Positions 1-6,079 of a DNA stretch of 7,122 nt are shown here, piece after piece; position 1 is the stretch's first letter; the number at the start of each line of letters is the position of its first letter. The DNA lies in the NCBI GenBank assembly GCA_002695115.1, contig NZOA01000057.1, forward strand, positions 5,180-12,301. Reading direction: 5' to 3'. The translations under genes and the position numbers were made by a program. The notes beneath the pieces were generated by a model. The model was not told where the DNA came from. It did not search any database and saw only the letters and a list, made by a program, of their open reading frames with translations. This DNA is from Planctomycetota bacterium. Its GTDB lineage: Bacteria > Planctomycetota > UBA8108.

Positions 1-1929
1 ACCTTCAACAATTGGAACGATACCGCCCATCCGCTGACCAGTGTGCGAGGCTACTGGCAGGGCCGCGTCAATGGGGCGCGGGCGGGGAGCCGCTACAAGT
101 TCGCCATCCGAAACGACGAGACCCTCTGGCGTACCGACCCGCGCTCGCGACGCCAGGTAAGCTCGGTGGGGGACTCCATCATCTGGAGCTCGGATTACGA
201 GTGGGGGGATGATGGCTGGGTGACGCCGTACTTCGAGGACATGATCATCTACGAGCTGCACGTGGGCACCTTCACGGGCGGGGGCGATGGGGTGGAGCAC
301 CACCCCGGGAGGTTCCGCGACGTGGTGGACAACCATCTCGACCATCTCGTGGAACTGGGGATCACCGCCATCGAGCTGATGCCCCTGATGGAGTTCTCCG
401 GCGAGCTCTCCTGGGGCTACAACCCGTCCTTCCAGTTCGCGCCCGAGTCCTCCTACGGCAGCCCGGACGACCTGAAATACCTCGTCGACCGCTGCCACCA
501 GCGGGGAATCGCGGTGCTGCTCGACGTCGTCTACAACCACATGGGGGCCAGCGATCTCGCCGGCAACCTGCTCGACTTCGATGGCGAGGAGCTCTACTTC
601 TACCCCGAGGGCAACGGCTACAGGGAGACGCCCTGGGGGCCGCGTCCGGACTACGGCCGTGCCGAGGTGCGCCAGTACCTCCGCGACTCGGTGAGGATGT
701 GGCTGGAGGAATACCACGTCGACGGCCTGCGTATCGACGGCACGGATTTCATCAAGGTGAACGCCGAGGGCTGGAGTCTCCTGCAGGATATCGCCGGGAC
801 GGTCGACACGATCTCGCTCAAGGCGATCGTCATCGCCGAGCAGCTGCCCAACGACCCGGCGGTGACCGTTCCGGTCGCGGCCGGGGGCGCCGGCCTCGAC
901 TCGCAGTGGAATGATCTCTTTCATGACAACCTGCGAAACGCCCTGGGGGCCGCGGCCTTCGGCGATCCGGACATGGGGGCGCTCGCCGCGGGCATGAACC
1001 ACTTCGCCTTCGGCGGGGTGCGGGCGGTCAACTACATCGAGAGTCACGACGAGGTGGCGGTGCACGGCCGGGTGACGAGGGTGGCTGATGACGGGGACCC
1101 GACAAGCGCCTGGGCGCGCGGCAGGGGCAAGCTCTGCTGGGGGCTCGTCATGTTCACCGCGGGCATTCCCATGGTCCTGCAGGGGCAGGAGCTCCTGGAG
1201 AGCCGCCCCTTCGGTGACACCCGTGACCACAACATTCGCTGGGATCGAAGGGAGCGCTACGCGGACTACTTCCTGGCCTGTCGCGACATGACCCGCCTGA
1301 GGGGGTCCCTGCCGGCGCTGCGGGCCGATGGGCGGCAGAACGTCTTCCACGTCAACGACGAGGGCAACGTCATCGCCTGGCAGCGCTGGACCTCGAGCGG
1401 CGAGGATGTCGTGATCATCGCCAGCTTCAACAACGAAGATTTTCCCGAGTACTGTCTCGGCATGCCTCGCGGCGGGCAGTGGCACGAGATCTTCAACAGC
1501 GACTCGGAGCTTTACGGCGGCCGCAACAGGGGCAACGCGGGCAGGATCTCGGCCGACGGCGGCGCGAGGGACGGGCTGCCTCATTCGGCCTGCATCACCT
1601 TGCCGCGCATGGGCGTCCTGGTCTTCGCCCGGGAGCCCTTGCCTCCGCCCAGGGAGGAGCCCACATTCCTTCGCGGAGATTGTAACGGTGATGGCGTGAT
1701 GGATATCTCCGATGCCATACGCCAGATCCGGATTCTTTTCCAGGGGGGCGCGGCCCAGGATTGTCCGGCGGCTTGCGACATCAACGGGGATTCACGCTCG
1801 GACATCTCCGACGTGGTCTACGCCCTGAACTTCCTTTTCCGAGGCCGCTGGGCGCCTCCCGCGCCGTGGCCGGAATGCGGCGGCGCGCTCGCCGGACTCG
1901 AATGCGACCGCCGGTGCGTCTCGCCCTGA
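1..1929 (+). CDS. GH13 family alpha-glucan-active enzyme (branching-enzyme/amylase-like) with CBM48-like start and dockerin-like C-terminus; 5' partial
   Basis: The frame is open from base 1 with no convincing start, so the N-terminus lies outside the window; 642 codons are visible. The first residues (TFNNWND...) resemble the end of a CBM48/isoamylase N-terminal domain. A GH13 (beta/alpha)8 barrel follows, with all four conserved regions: DVVYNH at 175-180; DGLRID at 241-246, with nucleophile D246; VIAE at 277-280, with acid/base E280; and NYIESHD at 344-350, with transition-state stabiliser D350. All three catalytic carboxylates are therefore present. The barrel should hydrolyse or transfer alpha-1,4/1,6-glucans, and the overall look is closest to glycogen-branching or trehalohydrolase-like GH13 members. 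Subfamily and reaction cannot be fixed by eye. Residues about 557-625 carry two dockerin-like Ca-binding loops (DCNGDG...D, DINGD...D) and four Cys. Similar C-termini are common on exported planctomycete proteins, so export is inferred, but the signal peptide would lie upstream. The gene converges on the arsenate reductase gene with a 20-bp gap and no visible terminator. Confidence 0.9.
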   Translation, partial: TFNNWNDTAHPLTSVRGYWQGRVNGARAGSRYKFAIRNDETLWRTDPRSRRQVSSVGDSIIWSSDYEWGDDGWVTPYFEDMIIYELHVGTFTGGGDGVEHHPGRFRDVVDNHLDHLVELGITAIELMPLMEFSGELSWGYNPSFQFAPESSYGSPDDLKYLVDRCHQRGIAVLLDVVYNHMGASDLAGNLLDFDGEELYFYPEGNGYRETPWGPRPDYGRAEVRQYLRDSVRMWLEEYHVDGLRIDGTDFIKVNAEGWSLLQDIAGTVDTISLKAIVIAEQLPNDPAVTVPVAAGGAGLDSQWNDLFHDNLRNALGAAAFGDPDMGALAAGMNHFAFGGVRAVNYIESHDEVAVHGRVTRVADDGDPTSAWARGRGKLCWGLVMFTAGIPMVLQGQELLESRPFGDTRDHNIRWDRRERYADYFLACRDMTRLRGSLPALRADGRQNVFHVNDEGNVIAWQRWTSSGEDVVIIASFNNEDFPEYCLGMPRGGQWHEIFNSDSELYGGRNRGNAGRISADGGARDGLPHSACITLPRMGVLVFAREPLPPPREEPTFLRGDCNGDGVMDISDAIRQIRILFQGGAAQDCPAACDINGDSRSDISDVVYALNFLFRGRWAPPAPWPECGGALAGLECDRRCVSP

Positions 1930-1949
1930 GGGACGTGCTCTCCGGGGGT

Positions 1950-2552
1950 TCAGTCTCCGAGGCCGAGCGCCTGCTGCAGGGTTTCGCGGAGCTCGTCTCG
2001 AACCTGTCTGAAGATCTCGAGCTTCTCCTCGTCGCTGCCCTCGGCGGCGGCGGGATCATCGAAGGGCAGGCTCATGGACTGGACATTCGCGCCGGTGAAG
2101 GCGGGACATTCCTCGGAGGCCTTCGCGCAGACGCTGATGACGATGTCAGGGGCGGGCCGCTCGCCTGAGAGGAAGAGCTCGATGGACTTGGGCTGCTGGG
2201 AGGAGATGTCGATGTCGAGCTCCTTCATGACGGCCACGGCCATGGGGTGGACTCCATCGGCAGGCTGGGAGCCTGCCGAGAGGCTCTCGAAGCGATCGGC
2301 GGCGATGTGCCGCAGGAGGCCCTCGGCCATCTGGCTGCGGCAGGAATTCCCGGTGCAGAGAAAGAGAATACGGTTCGGTCCGGCACTTTCGGCTGGGGCC
2401 TCTACTTCAGGCTCGGCGGCGGGCTCCTCTGCGGCTGGGGCCTCTACTTCGGGCTCGGCGGCGGGTTCTTCTGCGGCTGGGGCCTCTACTTCGGGCTCGG
2501 CGGCGGGTTCTTCTGCCTGTTCCGGTTCGTCGTTCACTTCTTCATCAATCAT
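1950..2552 (-). CDS. arsC: Arsenate reductase, thioredoxin-coupled (LMW-PTP fold), with acidic repeat N-terminal extension
   Basis: A 200-residue protein. Residues 60-200 form a low-molecular-weight tyrosine-phosphatase fold of the pI258 ArsC type, which reduces arsenate to arsenite in the cytoplasm through a Cys cascade resolved by thioredoxin. The P-loop CTGNSCR spans 66-72, with nucleophile C66 and R72. The relay cysteines C142 and C149 have the seven-residue spacing of the staphylococcal enzyme (C82/C89). The general-acid loop FDDP is at 164-167, and the family's GSDEE...FR.VRDE helix closes the protein. Residues 1-59 are unusual: a Glu/Ala/Pro-rich extension with three 14-residue repeats (14-27, 28-41, 42-55), absent from typical ~130-140 aa ArsC. 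The ATG at 2552 is the only in-frame ATG before the catalytic domain, and it overlaps the phosphatase stop as ATGA, so translational coupling is likely. No arsR, arsB or acr3 is nearby. A protein-tyrosine-phosphatase role is an alternative, but the intact C142/C149 pair favours arsenate reduction. Confidence 0.9.
   Translation of the reverse strand: MIDEEVNDEPEQAEEPAAEPEVEAPAAEEPAAEPEVEAPAAEEPAAEPEVEAPAESAGPNRILFLCTGNSCRSQMAEGLLRHIAADRFESLSAGSQPADGVHPMAVAVMKELDIDISSQQPKSIELFLSGERPAPDIVISVCAKASEECPAFTGANVQSMSLPFDDPAAAEGSDEEKLEIFRQVRDELRETLQQALGLGD
2391..2516. repeat. Three in-frame 42-bp tandem repeats in the 5' part of arsC
   Basis: Units run 2391-2432, 2433-2474 and 2475-2516. On the plus strand each begins ggctggggcctctacttc. 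The second and third are identical; the first differs at three bases. On the minus strand they encode 14-residue Glu/Ala/Pro/Val units, and all three differences are synonymous. The repeat length is a multiple of three, so copy-number change would keep the arsC frame. This is an internal protein-coding minisatellite, not a CRISPR, because the units abut without spacers. Confidence 0.95.
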
Positions 2553-3721
2553 TCGAATACCTGTAATTTTCCATCCGGCTGGAATATCAGGGCGCTGGCG
2601 CGGCCCATGTAGACCTGCTGGTTCATTCCCGTGTCGATCATGATTACGCTATTGGCGAATCGTCCTTGAATCCTGAGAGACGGCGGTTGCGTGTGCCCGA
2701 TCACGATTCGGTCCACGTCCTGGATCCCCAGGATCTTCTTCACCTCCGGTGCGAAGGCTTTTTCGTCGCCAAGCGCGAGGCCACGATACCAGAAGGGGCC
2801 ATCACTTGCGAACAGGAGGCTGGTATTCTTTATCCGCTCAATCGCGGCGAAGCTCGCCGCCAGCTTCGGGTGCGTCGCGGCTCCCGCCGCCCGTTCACCA
2901 GCCAGCAGCACGAAGAGCTCGTGGACGCCGAGCGAGAGATCGAAGACCCCGATCTTTTCAAGCTGGTCTGTGGCGGTGAGAAAGGCCTTCAGGTCGGCCT
3001 TTACGGAGCTGTTGATCTTCGCCGGAAGGATCGCCGAAACCCGCGGGCTGATGCCGCCGTGAACGAAGAGGTTGCGGTCCTTGAGGTAGACGGTATTGCG
3101 GCTCATCAGCCAGGCGCCGATCCTGCCGCGCAGGGAGAAGGCCGCCCTGTGGGCGAAGAAGCCGCGCGGGAAGGCGGTGGGGAAGATCTTCTCGTTCATC
3201 CGCGAGCCGAAGTCGGCGTAGTAGTTCGATTTCAGCAGCCCGGCCGATGTCTTGCCGAGGGCGAGGATCGAGGTTTTCTTCTTCGCGCGCAGCGCCGCGG
3301 TTTCATCCGCGGCGAAGGATGCGTACTCGCGCGGGTCGACGTAGCGCAGGTCGCCCACCAGGTTCATCACCTCGTGATTGCCGATCAGCGTCGTAGCCGC
3401 GCCCCCCGCCTTTTTCGCCTGGCCCTCGAGCTTCATGAGGAGCTCGACGGCGGCGCGGGAGCCCGGCCCCCGGTCGAAGATGTCGCCGGTCTGCACCAGC
3501 TCTTTCGAGCCCCCGCTCCAGTTGAGCTCCCTGTCGACGAGGCCGAGCCTGCCGAGCAGCTTGATGAACGATTCGTAGTCGCCGTGGATGTCGCCGATGG
3601 CGAAGCGCACGGCGGTCTTCGAGGAGGGGCGCTTCTTCGCGGTGTCCTGGGCTGGAGCGGGCGGCGCGGCCAGCCAGGCCACCGCGGCGACGGCAAGTAT
3701 CAACAGCAGGTGTTTTTTCAT
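2549..3721 (-). CDS. Exported Shewanella-like (SLP) PPP-family metallophosphatase
   Basis: A 390-residue protein from the ATG at 3721. Residues 1-24 form a signal peptide: KK, a hydrophobic core, then APA before Q25. The mature part carries the PPP/calcineurin-like dinuclear-metal signatures: GDIHGD (43-48), GDIFDRG (79-85), GNHE (114-117), VHGGISP (220-226) and GHT (342-344). The stretches MNLVGDLRYV after GNHE and FWYRG near 311 are characteristic of the Shewanella-like phosphatase branch. It should hydrolyse phosphomonoesters (phosphoprotein or small molecule) in the periplasm or at the envelope; the substrate is unknown. A GTG at 3730 in the same frame would add three residues (MRT); ATG-AAA-AAA is preferred because it begins a classic signal peptide. 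No good Shine-Dalgarno precedes either start. The gene lies 61 bp downstream of the HEAT-like gene, beyond a terminator, so it probably needs its own promoter; only a weak candidate is visible (TAATAT at 3736-3731). Its TGA overlaps the arsC ATG. Confidence 0.92.
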   Translation of the reverse strand: MKKHLLLILAVAAVAWLAAPPAPAQDTAKKRPSSKTAVRFAIGDIHGDYESFIKLLGRLGLVDRELNWSGGSKELVQTGDIFDRGPGSRAAVELLMKLEGQAKKAGGAATTLIGNHEVMNLVGDLRYVDPREYASFAADETAALRAKKKTSILALGKTSAGLLKSNYYADFGSRMNEKIFPTAFPRGFFAHRAAFSLRGRIGAWLMSRNTVYLKDRNLFVHGGISPRVSAILPAKINSSVKADLKAFLTATDQLEKIGVFDLSLGVHELFVLLAGERAAGAATHPKLAASFAAIERIKNTSLLFASDGPFWYRGLALGDEKAFAPEVKKILGIQDVDRIVIGHTQPPSLRIQGRFANSVIMIDTGMNQQVYMGRASALIFQPDGKLQVFE

Positions 3722-3769
3722 GGTTCGCACATATTACCCGCGCGGAGCCCCGGAGGGAAAAATCCCTCG

Positions 3770-3791
3770 AAAAAAAGCGCTCTCAGCGCCT
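3770..3791 (-). terminator. Rho-independent terminator of the HEAT-like gene, overlapping its stop codon
   Basis: On the minus strand the gene end reads AGGCGCTGAGAGCGCTTTTTTT. A GCGCT/AGCGC stem (3789-3785 with 3781-3777) closes a GAG loop, extended outward by a G-U and an A-U pair, and a seven-T tract (3776-3770) follows directly. The TGA stop (3785-3783) lies inside the hairpin. The stem is short, so termination may be partial. Confidence 0.7.
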
Positions 3792-4448
3792 GGATTTTTC
3801 GAGCGCCTCGCGGGCGATTTTTTTCACCCAGGGGTCCTTGTCGCTCAGCGCGGCGCGCAGCAGGTCGGCGCCATCGGGGCCTCCTGTCTCCGCGACGATC
3901 CGGATGATCGCCCTGCGCGTCAGCTCGAAGGGATGGCGCGCCGCCTTCTCGAGGTAGGGAAGGGTCACGGGCCCGAGGTGCTTCAGCGCGGCCTCGGCGC
4001 GTACCCTGTTCTGGGAGCGTTGGCGCGAGAGCTCGCTGATGTAGCCCAGGATCTCGGCCTCGAGCTTCGCATCGATGGGCTCAGCGCCGGTCCCGGAGGG
4101 TTTTTCTGTTTTCTCAACGGGCCTCTTCTTTTCTTCGGGCTTTTTCGGGAGCGCAACGGGTTTCTTCACGGCGGGCTTTGCGTCCTTTGGGGTACCGCCG
4201 CTTCCGGGCCTCCCGGTGGCGGTCCTGAAGTCGCAGCTCGAGTCGCGCAGCACACGAAGGATCCTGTCGGGCTCGAGGGTGAGCGAGCCTCCCCCGGTGA
4301 AGGTTATCCTGACGGGGCCGGTGGCGGGCAGCTTGCCGATGACCTTTCCGTGGATGACGCGGCCGTTGCGGAGCTCGATGGTGTCGGCCCGGCCCGGCCC
4401 GGCGCTGGCCGACAGCAGTACGGTGAGGATCAGGAGGTTCTTTTTCAT
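3783..4448 (-). CDS. Secreted hypothetical protein: SH3-like 'DTIELRNG' module, Lys/Pro linker, HEAT-like repeats
   Basis: A 221-residue protein with a likely signal peptide at 1-21 (MKKN, hydrophobic core, GRA before D22). Residues 22-68 read as a small beta-rich module, DTIELRNGR...GKV...EPDRILRV, a pattern common at the start of exported planctomycete proteins of unknown function. Residues about 79-125 form a low-complexity linker rich in Lys, Pro and Glu. Residues about 126-221 look like HEAT/armadillo-type helices: an ALKHLGPVTLPYLEKAA helix pair, then RRAIIRIVAETGG and LLRAALSDKDPWVKKIAREAL. That suggests a protein-binding scaffold rather than an enzyme; I see no catalytic motif. The start is well supported: GGAG lies four bases before the ATG and a strong promoter lies 31 bp upstream. 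The gene is probably monocistronic, given its own promoter and terminator. Its cellular role is unknown. Confidence 0.8.
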   Translation of the reverse strand: MKKNLLILTVLLSASAGPGRADTIELRNGRVIHGKVIGKLPATGPVRITFTGGGSLTLEPDRILRVLRDSSCDFRTATGRPGSGGTPKDAKPAVKKPVALPKKPEEKKRPVEKTEKPSGTGAEPIDAKLEAEILGYISELSRQRSQNRVRAEAALKHLGPVTLPYLEKAARHPFELTRRAIIRIVAETGGPDGADLLRAALSDKDPWVKKIAREALEKSRR

Positions 4449-4478
4449 GGTTCTCCGGGGCGTTCCGCCCGCATCTCA

Positions 4479-4507
4479 ATTATAGAATGCCGCGGGTGAA
4501 CTGTCCG
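4479..4507 (-). promoter_or_regulatory. Sigma70-type promoter of the HEAT-like gene
   Basis: On the minus strand, CGGACA (4507-4502, four of six matches to TTGACA) is separated by 17 bp from a perfect TATAAT (4484-4479). A transcript starting about seven bases downstream would have a leader of roughly 24 nt containing GGAG just before the ATG at 4448. The AT-rich -10 stands out in very GC-rich surroundings. This also fills the 116-bp gap between hisF and the HEAT-like gene, where I see no other feature. Confidence 0.7.
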
Positions 4508-4564
4508 GTCGGAAAAGAAGGATGGCCGCAAAAGGTCCGTTCCAGGCCGCCTTCGACCGATAAT

Positions 4565-5362
4565 TCAGTCGGCCTCGGCGTTGCCGGTCTCCAGTCGCAC
4601 CCGGATGCCGGCGGCCGCCAGCTCGTCCTTGATCCCGGCGATGGTGAAGCCGAGGAAGTGGACCATGCTGGCGATGAGGGCGGCATCTGCCTCTCCGTCG
4701 GTGAGCACCCGGGCGAGGTGCTCGCTGGTGCCGGCGCCGCCGCTGGCGATGACCGGGATCTCCACGGCGCGCGAGACCATGCGGGTGGCCGTCAGCTCGT
4801 AGCCATCGCGGGTGCCGTCGGCATCAATCGAGTTGAGGCAGATCTCCCCGGCACCGAGCTCCTCGGCCCTCTTCGCCCACTCGAGCATATCGATGCCGGT
4901 CCGTTCGCGGCCGCCCTTGACGACGATCTCGTAGCCCGAGGGGATCGATTCGCTGGCGCCGACCTCCAGGGCGTCCATTCCCAGCACGATGCATTGCTTG
5001 CCGAAGGCGCGGGCGCCGTCGGCGATGATCCCGGGCTCTCGTACGGCCAGGGAGTTGACGCTGACCTTCTCGGCGCCCGCCAGCAGCACCTTGCGCATAT
5101 CATCTAGGTCGCGGATGCCGCCGCCGACGGAGAAGGGGATGAAGATTCGCTTTGCCACCTCGCGCACCATCTCGATGTCGATGGGACGGCCCTCGGCCGA
5201 GGCGGTGATGTCGTAGAAGACCAGCTCGTCGACACCCTGGCGGTAATATTCCCCGGCCATCTCCACGGGCTCGCCGACCTCGACGTTGCCCTTGAACTGG
5301 ACGCCCTTGGTGACCTTGCCGTCGCGGACGTCGAGACATACGATGAGTCTTTTGGACAGCAT
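4565..5362 (-). CDS. hisF: Imidazole glycerol phosphate synthase, cyclase subunit HisF
   Basis: HisF uses ammonia from HisH to convert PRFAR to imidazole glycerol phosphate plus AICAR, in the cytoplasmic histidine pathway. From the ATG at 5362 the protein has 265 residues, a typical length. It is a (beta/alpha)8 barrel with catalytic aspartates exactly where the Thermotoga enzyme has them: D11 (IVCLDV) and D130 (LGMDALE). Other family landmarks are [10 protein letters not shown] (46-55), the phosphate-binding SVGGGI (78-83), GRERTG, SIDADGT and ASGGAG. An ATG at 5374 would add MESL; the 5362 start is preferred because it has GGAG six bases upstream and gives the family-standard N-terminus. 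The start overlaps the hisH stop as TGATG, so the subunits are translationally coupled. The loop after strand 1 reads [14 protein letters not shown] rather than the common KGVNFVNLRDAGDP; this looks like a lineage variant that leaves the active site untouched. Confidence 0.97.
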   Translation of the reverse strand: MLSKRLIVCLDVRDGKVTKGVQFKGNVEVGEPVEMAGEYYRQGVDELVFYDITASAEGRPIDIEMVREVAKRIFIPFSVGGGIRDLDDMRKVLLAGAEKVSVNSLAVREPGIIADGARAFGKQCIVLGMDALEVGASESIPSGYEIVVKGGRERTGIDMLEWAKRAEELGAGEICLNSIDADGTRDGYELTATRMVSRAVEIPVIASGGAGTSEHLARVLTDGEADAALIASMVHFLGFTIAGIKDELAAAGIRVRLETGNAEAD

Positions 5363-5982
5363 CAGGGACTCCATCCCAGGAAATTGTCGAGCAGGCGCAA
5401 GCCGGCCGGGCCGCTCTTCTCGGCGTGGAACTGGACGGCCACGAGGTTGTCCTTCGCCACGGCGGCCGTGAAGTCGATGCCCCCGTAGGAGGCCGTGCCG
5501 AGCGCCACGGCCGGCTCGGTCGGCTCGACGTAGTAGCTGTGCACGAAGTAGAACTGCGAGCCAGCGGGGATTCCCTCGAGCACGGGATGGGGGTCCGTGA
5601 AGCGCACCTCGTTCCAGCCCATGTGCGGGACCTTGCGCCGGCTTCCCTCGGCGAAGCGGAAGCGGACCACCTCGCCTTCGAGCAGCCCGAGGCCGTCGGT
5701 GCCGCCGTCCTCCTCGCTGCTGGAGAAAACCACCTGGCAGCCGATACAGATGCCGAGGATGGGCTTGCCCGCCGAGTGGGCGTCCCTGAGCGCCGCGGCC
5801 AGCCCGAGCTTCTCGAGGCTCTCCATCGAGGAGCCCGCGGCGCCGACCCCCGGGAAGATGACGCGCTCGGCCGAGCGCACGACATCGGGGTCGCGGGTTA
5901 TTTCCGGTTCGTGGCCGAGGTGGCGAACGGCGCAGGCGACGCTCGCCAGGTTTCCGGCATCGTAGTCGAGTACGGCAATCAT
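5362..5982 (-). CDS. hisH: Imidazole glycerol phosphate synthase, glutaminase subunit HisH
   Basis: A class I glutamine amidotransferase that hydrolyses glutamine and channels ammonia to HisF. From the ATG at 5982 it has 206 residues, the usual size, beginning [11 protein letters not shown] as the family does. The triad is C79 (in GICIGCQ, 77-83), H186 and E188 (QFHAEKSG). The HisH-specific PHMGWN motif (119-124) and the PGVGA oxyanion-side loop (44-48) are present. The only oddity is FHAEKSG instead of the usual FHPEKSG. The frame stays open upstream to 6258, but that extra sequence is antisense to the pseudouridine synthase gene, is not HisH-like, and lies upstream of the promoter -10, so it is excluded. 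No strong Shine-Dalgarno precedes the ATG. The gene is first in a two-gene hisH-hisF unit; no other his gene is in the window, so the pathway appears scattered or continues elsewhere. Confidence 0.97.
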   Translation of the reverse strand: MIAVLDYDAGNLASVACAVRHLGHEPEITRDPDVVRSAERVIFPGVGAAGSSMESLEKLGLAAALRDAHSAGKPILGICIGCQVVFSSSEEDGGTDGLGLLEGEVVRFRFAEGSRRKVPHMGWNEVRFTDPHPVLEGIPAGSQFYFVHSYYVEPTEPAVALGTASYGGIDFTAAVAKDNLVAVQFHAEKSGPAGLRLLDNFLGWSP

Positions 5983-6012
5983 CTCTGTCGGTGGCTCCGT
6001 GGGAAGCGGCAC

Positions 6013-6040
6013 ATTATACAGCGCGCATCCGCGCGGTCGG
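6013..6040 (-). promoter_or_regulatory. Probable sigma70-type promoter of hisH-hisF
   Basis: On the minus strand a perfect TATAAT (6018-6013) lies 31 bp upstream of the hisH ATG, preceded at 16 bp by a weak -35, CCGACC (6040-6035). The spacer contains a GC-only inverted repeat, GCGCG/CGCGC (6034-6030 and 6025-6021, 4-nt loop). The same AT-rich patch read on the plus strand gives TATACA (6015-6020), a poor but possible -10 for the divergent pseudouridine synthase gene. Confidence 0.5.
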
Positions 6041-6079
6041 CTGGAAAAAGGCTCCCCTGCCGTGTGCCGGGGCTGTAGC

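Noticed and set aside
1930..1949. Short convergent gap between the GH13 gene and arsC, considered as a bidirectional terminator
   Set aside because: I find no hairpin with a T tract on either strand in or around these 20 bases.
2391..2516. Regular 42-bp repeats considered as a CRISPR array
   Set aside because: The units are contiguous with no spacers and stay in frame with arsC, encoding an acidic peptide repeat.
3731..3759. TAATAT with TTCCCT as a promoter for the phosphatase
   Set aside because: Only four of six and three of six matches, and the start site would fall within a few bases of the ATG. It is mentioned as a weak candidate in the gene entry but not called as a feature.
2666..3907. 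Long plus-strand open frame (413 codons) opposite the phosphatase gene
   Set aside because: It runs antisense through the phosphatase and HEAT-like genes, has no recognisable domain and a low-complexity Arg/Ala/Glu composition. It is a GC-rich shadow of well-supported minus-strand genes.
3588..4499. Plus-strand open frame (303 codons) opposite the HEAT-like gene
   Set aside because: It crosses the terminator and promoter of the minus-strand gene and shows no domain. The minus-strand reading has a signal peptide, promoter, Shine-Dalgarno and terminator.
4530..4558. GGTC/GACC pair followed by TTTT downstream of hisF (minus strand), considered as its terminator
   Set aside because: Only four base pairs with a 17-nt or larger loop; too weak to call.
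5100..5885. Minus-strand open frame (261 codons) spanning the hisH/hisF junction
   Set aside because: Arg/Ser/Pro-rich frame-shifted shadow of hisH and hisF, both of which have every catalytic residue intact.
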